This document shows positions 60,313-64,000 of a stretch of DNA of 64,000 bases, piece by piece. The position numbers and the translations under genes were made by a program. Under the pieces are notes generated by a model that saw only the letters and a list, made by a program, of their open reading frames with translations, was not told the origin of the DNA and searched no databases. Numbering within the stretch: the stretch's first letter is position 1; the number at the start of each line of letters is the position of its first letter. Origin of the DNA: Impatiens glandulifera (lineage: Eukaryota; Streptophyta; Magnoliopsida; Ericales; Balsaminaceae); assembly GCF_907164915.1 (NCBI RefSeq), contig NC_061866.1:41294320-41358319 (forward strand), written 5' to 3'.

Positions 60313-63300
60313 ATGACTACCGAAACACCTGCTTCTAACATGAGGATGCCAGTTCCAGCTAACCATCTGGATAAGCCAGAAAAGTTTGATGGATCAAACT
60401 TTAAGAGATGGCAACAAAAGATGTTCTTCTACCTTACGACCTTAAGTCTTGCGCGATTCCTCACGGAGGATCCTCCCACTCCCAAAATCGATGAGCCAAA
60501 CGTGGCTTCATCGTCGGATGCAAACGTGCATCCGAAAGTTGATGTGCAAGCGGCTTCGGCCATTGATGCTTGGCACCATTCAGATTTCTTATATAAAAAT
60601 TACGTGTTGAATGGCTTATCAGATTCATTGTACAATGTGTACAGTGAAAAGAATACGGCCAAAGAACTATGGCAATCTCTTGAACGTAAGTACAAAACAG
60701 AAGATGCGGGTGCAAAAAAGTTTATGGTCGGTCGATTTTTGGACTACAAAATGGTAGATTCAAGACCGGTCATTAAACAAGTTCAAGAGATTCAAGTTAT
60801 TTTGCACGAAATTCATGCTGAGGGCATGATTTTGGGAGAAACCTTCCAAGTGGCTGCTATTATTGAGAAGTTGCCACCGTCTTGGAACGATTTCAAGAAC
60901 TACCTTAAGCATAAGCGAAAGGAGATGAACGTAGAAGAATTGGTGATTCGTCTACGCATTGAAGAGGAAAATAAAAGCGCCTCAAAGAAATACTTTAGTC
61001 AACATCTGGCTAAAGCAAATGTGGTTGAGCATAGTAAAGACAAGAAGAAACACAATTCTTTTGTCAAAAACCGGAGCCTTAATCCTAAAGGAGGAATCTC
61101 TAAGAAGTTCACTAGCAAGTGTTTCAATTGCAATGGCATGGGCCATAGATCTTCCGAGTGCAAGAAGCCGAGAAGAGTTCGAGAGGCTAACTTGACTCAA
61201 GGATTATCGGACATGGATCTATGTGCGATGATATCTGAGGTTAACTTGGTGGGGTCTAATCCACGAGAGTGGTGGGTTGACACAGGAGCTACAAGACATG
61301 TTTGCTCCAACAAAGATGTATTTTCAAGTCTCGAAGAAGTGAAGAATGGTGAAAAGCTGTTCATGGGGAATTCTGCCACTTCTGACATACAAGGTGAAGG
61401 AAAAGTGGTGTTAAGGTTGTCTTCAGGGAAAGATTTAACATTGACTAATGTGTTGTATGTTCCGGAGATTCGGAAAAATTTGATATCCGGATCTCTTCTA
61501 AGTAAGCATGGTTTTAGAATTGTGATTGAGTCGGATAAAATTATTTTATCCAAAGGTGGAATGTTTGTAGGTAGAGGTTATGCTACTGATGGGCTTTTTA
61601 AGCTAAATGTAATGGCAGTTAAGCCAAAAATGAATGAAAAGAATAAGTCTTCTATTTATTTGTTGGAGTCCTCCATTTTATGGCATGGTAGACTAGGTCA
61701 TATTAATTATGATTCGATGCATCGATTAATAAAATTGAATAGTATACCTACATTCGAAATTAATAAGAAACACAAGTGTGAAATTTGTGTTGAAGCGAAA
61801 TTGACGAGATCATCCTTTCGAAACGTTGAAAGAAGTAATAGACCGCTTGATTTAATTCATACAGATGTGTGTGATTTAAAAGGAACACCAACACGTGGTG
61901 GAGGAAAATATTTCATTACTTTTATTGATGATAACACAAAATATTGTTATGTGTATATTCTTAAAAGTAAAGATGAAGCCATAGAAAAATTCACTCTTTA
62001 TAAAAATGAGGTTGAAAACCAACTTGGTAAAAAGATCAAGGTGTTAAGAAGTGATAGAGGAGGTGAATATGAATCACCTTTTGCCGAGCTATGTGCTCAA
62101 CATGGTATAATCCATGAGACGACAGCACCTTATTCTCCTCAGCAAAATGGTACGGCTGAGAGAAAAAATAGAACATTAAAAGAAATGATGAATTCACTTC
62201 TATTAAGTTCTGGTCTACCACATAACATGTGGGGAGAAGCTATTTTGACAGCTAATTACCTTTTAAATAAGGTTCCACGAAAGAAGCTAGATAAGAGTCC
62301 ATATGAATTATGGCATGAAAGAAAACCATCATATGAATACTTACGAATGTGGGGGTGTCTAGCTAAGGTAGCCGTACCATTACCTAAAAAGGTGAAAGTT
62401 GGACCAAAAACTGTTGATTGTATATTTATTGGATATGCACATAACAGTAGTGCTTATCGTTTTCTTGTATTTAAATCGGACATTCCGGATATTCATAAGA
62501 ATACGATAATGGAATCGAGAAATGCATCGTTCTTTGAACATGTACTCCATATAAGTCTAATGAAGAACAACGTTCTCCAAAAAGATTTCTTGAACTAGAT
62601 GAACAAGAAAAGGAGAATGAAGTTGAGGTTGAACTTAGACGAAGTAAACGAGCTAGAACCGAAAAATCATTTGGTCCAGATTTTATTACTTTCATGATGG
62701 AAAGTGAACCTCAAACGTATAATGAGGCAATTAACTCGTCTGAAGGGCCTCAATGGAAAGAGGCAATTAATAGTGAGATATAATCTATCTTGCAAAACCA
62801 TACATGGGAACTAGTGGATCTTCCTCCGGGAAATAAACCACTAGGTTGCCGATGGATTTTCAAAAGGAAAATGAAAGCTGATGGATCAATTGATAAATAT
62901 AAGGCAAGACTGGTGGTAAAAGGATATCGCCAACGAGAAGGTCTTGATTATTTTGATACATATTCTCCAGTTACGAGAATAACTTCTATTCGATTGATTC
63001 TTGCGATTGCTTCTTTGCGCAATCTAGAAGTTCATCAAATGGACGTAAAAACAGCTTTCTTAAATGGAGACTTGGAAGAAGAAATTTACATAGATCAACC
63101 TCAAGGGTTTTCTTCTCAAGGGCAAGAAAATAAAGTTTGTAAATTAGTTAAGTCATTGTATGGCTTAAAACAAGCTCCAAAACAATGGCATGAGAAATTT
63201 GATCATGCTATGATCTCAAGTGGATTTAAGATCAATGAATGTGATAAATGTATTTATATTAAAGACACAAAAAATGGTTACGTCATTTTATGTCTTTATG

Positions 63301-64000
63301 TAGATGACATACTTATCATTGGAAGTGATGATAAAATGGTTAAATCCACTAAAGATATGTTAAATTCAAAATTTGACATGAAAGATATGGGATTGGCTGA
63401 TGTGATTCTTGGAATCAAAGTGATTAGAACATCGGAAGGGATAGTTCTAAGTCAGTCACATTATGTAGATAAAATCCTCGAAAAATTTAACAATGATGAT
63501 TCTGCATTGGCTAAGACTCCGATAGATACGAGTCAACATCTATCTAAAAATCGCGGAGAGAGTGTATCTCAATTAGAATATTCTCGAATAATTGGGAGTC
63601 TAATGTACTTAATGAGTTGTACAAGACCAGATATAGCCTATGTAGTAAGCAAACTAAGTAGATACACGAGTAATCCGGGTAATAATCATTGGAAAGCCAT
63701 TGTACGATTACTTAGGTATTTAAGAAATACTCGTGATTATGGTCTGCACTACACGAGACATCCTGCTGTTATCGAAGGGTACACTGATGCTAATTGGATT
63801 TCAGATATGAAAGACTCTAAGTCAACAAGTGGATATGTATTTACACTTGGAGGTGCAGCTATATCTTGGAAATCTTCTAAACAAACTGTTATTGCAAGAT
63901 CCACGATGGAATCTGAATTTATAGCTCTTGACAAATGTGGTGAAGAAGCTGAATGGCTACGTCTATTCTTAGTAGATATTCCAATATGGTCTAAGCCCGT
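60313..64000 (+). pseudogene. Ty1/copia gag-pol, frameshifted and with a stop, running off the window
   Basis: ATG 60313 opens a 761-codon frame: gag (LDKPEKFDGSNFKRWQQKM), CCHC knuckle CFNCNGMGHRSSEC (~residue 268), aspartic protease WWVDTGATRHVC (~320), pre-integrase LWHGRLGH and integrase (DLIHTDVCD, NGTAERKNR, from ~511). A one-base shift near 62545 ends this frame at 62598. The next frame continues, has TAA at 62781-62783, and then stays open to the window edge. It includes reverse transcriptase with CLYVDDILI (63292-) and RNase H ([19 protein letters not shown]). The order protease-integrase-RT-RNase H defines copia. With two lesions it is probably non-autonomous. Confidence 0.93.

Overview
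This window looks like nuclear DNA of a dicot plant. It is A+T-rich, its genes carry GT-AG introns, and they encode plant-specific families (AMT1 ammonium transporter, PDLP-type double-DUF26 protein, two-RRM chloroplast ribonucleoprotein). The space between genes is filled with plant-type MULE, Helitron, hAT-like, CACTA, SINE and Ty1/copia DNA. I cannot assign a species from the sequence.

Layout. 1-6.5 kb: the right part of a large Mutator-like element (MULE-1) with a DUF1985/Ulp1-type protease gene on + and a mudrA-type transposase on -, convergent, with arrays of a CpG-rich motif. 6.7-7.6 kb: a Helitron fragment followed by a complete-looking small Helitron. 7.7-10.8 kb: a decayed second MULE (MULE-3) with tandem palindromes, itself interrupted by another repeat. 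10.8-15.6 kb: AT-rich spacer with a hairpin MITE and an hAT-like MITE. 15.8-17.3 kb: intronless AMT1 gene (-). 17.4-20.5 kb: AT-rich spacer, two SINE heads and a ~0.9 kb AT palindrome. 20.5-24.5 kb: MULE-2, with long terminal inverted repeats and a broken transposase. 27.0-27.9 kb: a four-exon gene (-) for a 150-residue single-pass membrane/coiled-coil protein. 28.4-30.2 kb: an ACGT-rich minisatellite that switches strand in the middle. 30.7-43.8 kb: a tandem array of eight ~1.45 kb units plus one truncated unit, each carrying a damaged type I MADS-box gene; the last is split by a 1,176 bp MULE-type MITE. 45.2-46.2 kb: chloroplast RNA-binding protein (+). 46.6-47.8 kb: PDLP-like receptor-like protein (-). 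50.9-57.4 kb: PRP19, 18 exons (-). 58.3-59.3 kb: a truncated CACTA end. 59.3-64.0 kb: a copia retrotransposon inserted in that CACTA and running off the window.

Five host genes appear intact: AMT1, the small membrane protein, the cpRNP, the PDLP and PRP19. Their exon joins were checked by hand and keep frame. They have no evident functional link and are ordinary plant genes in a transposon-rich landscape. The most unusual parts are the Ulp1 catalytic exon bracketed by inverted motif arrays in MULE-1, the MADS pseudogene array with its mosaic sequence variants, and the strand-switching minisatellite.
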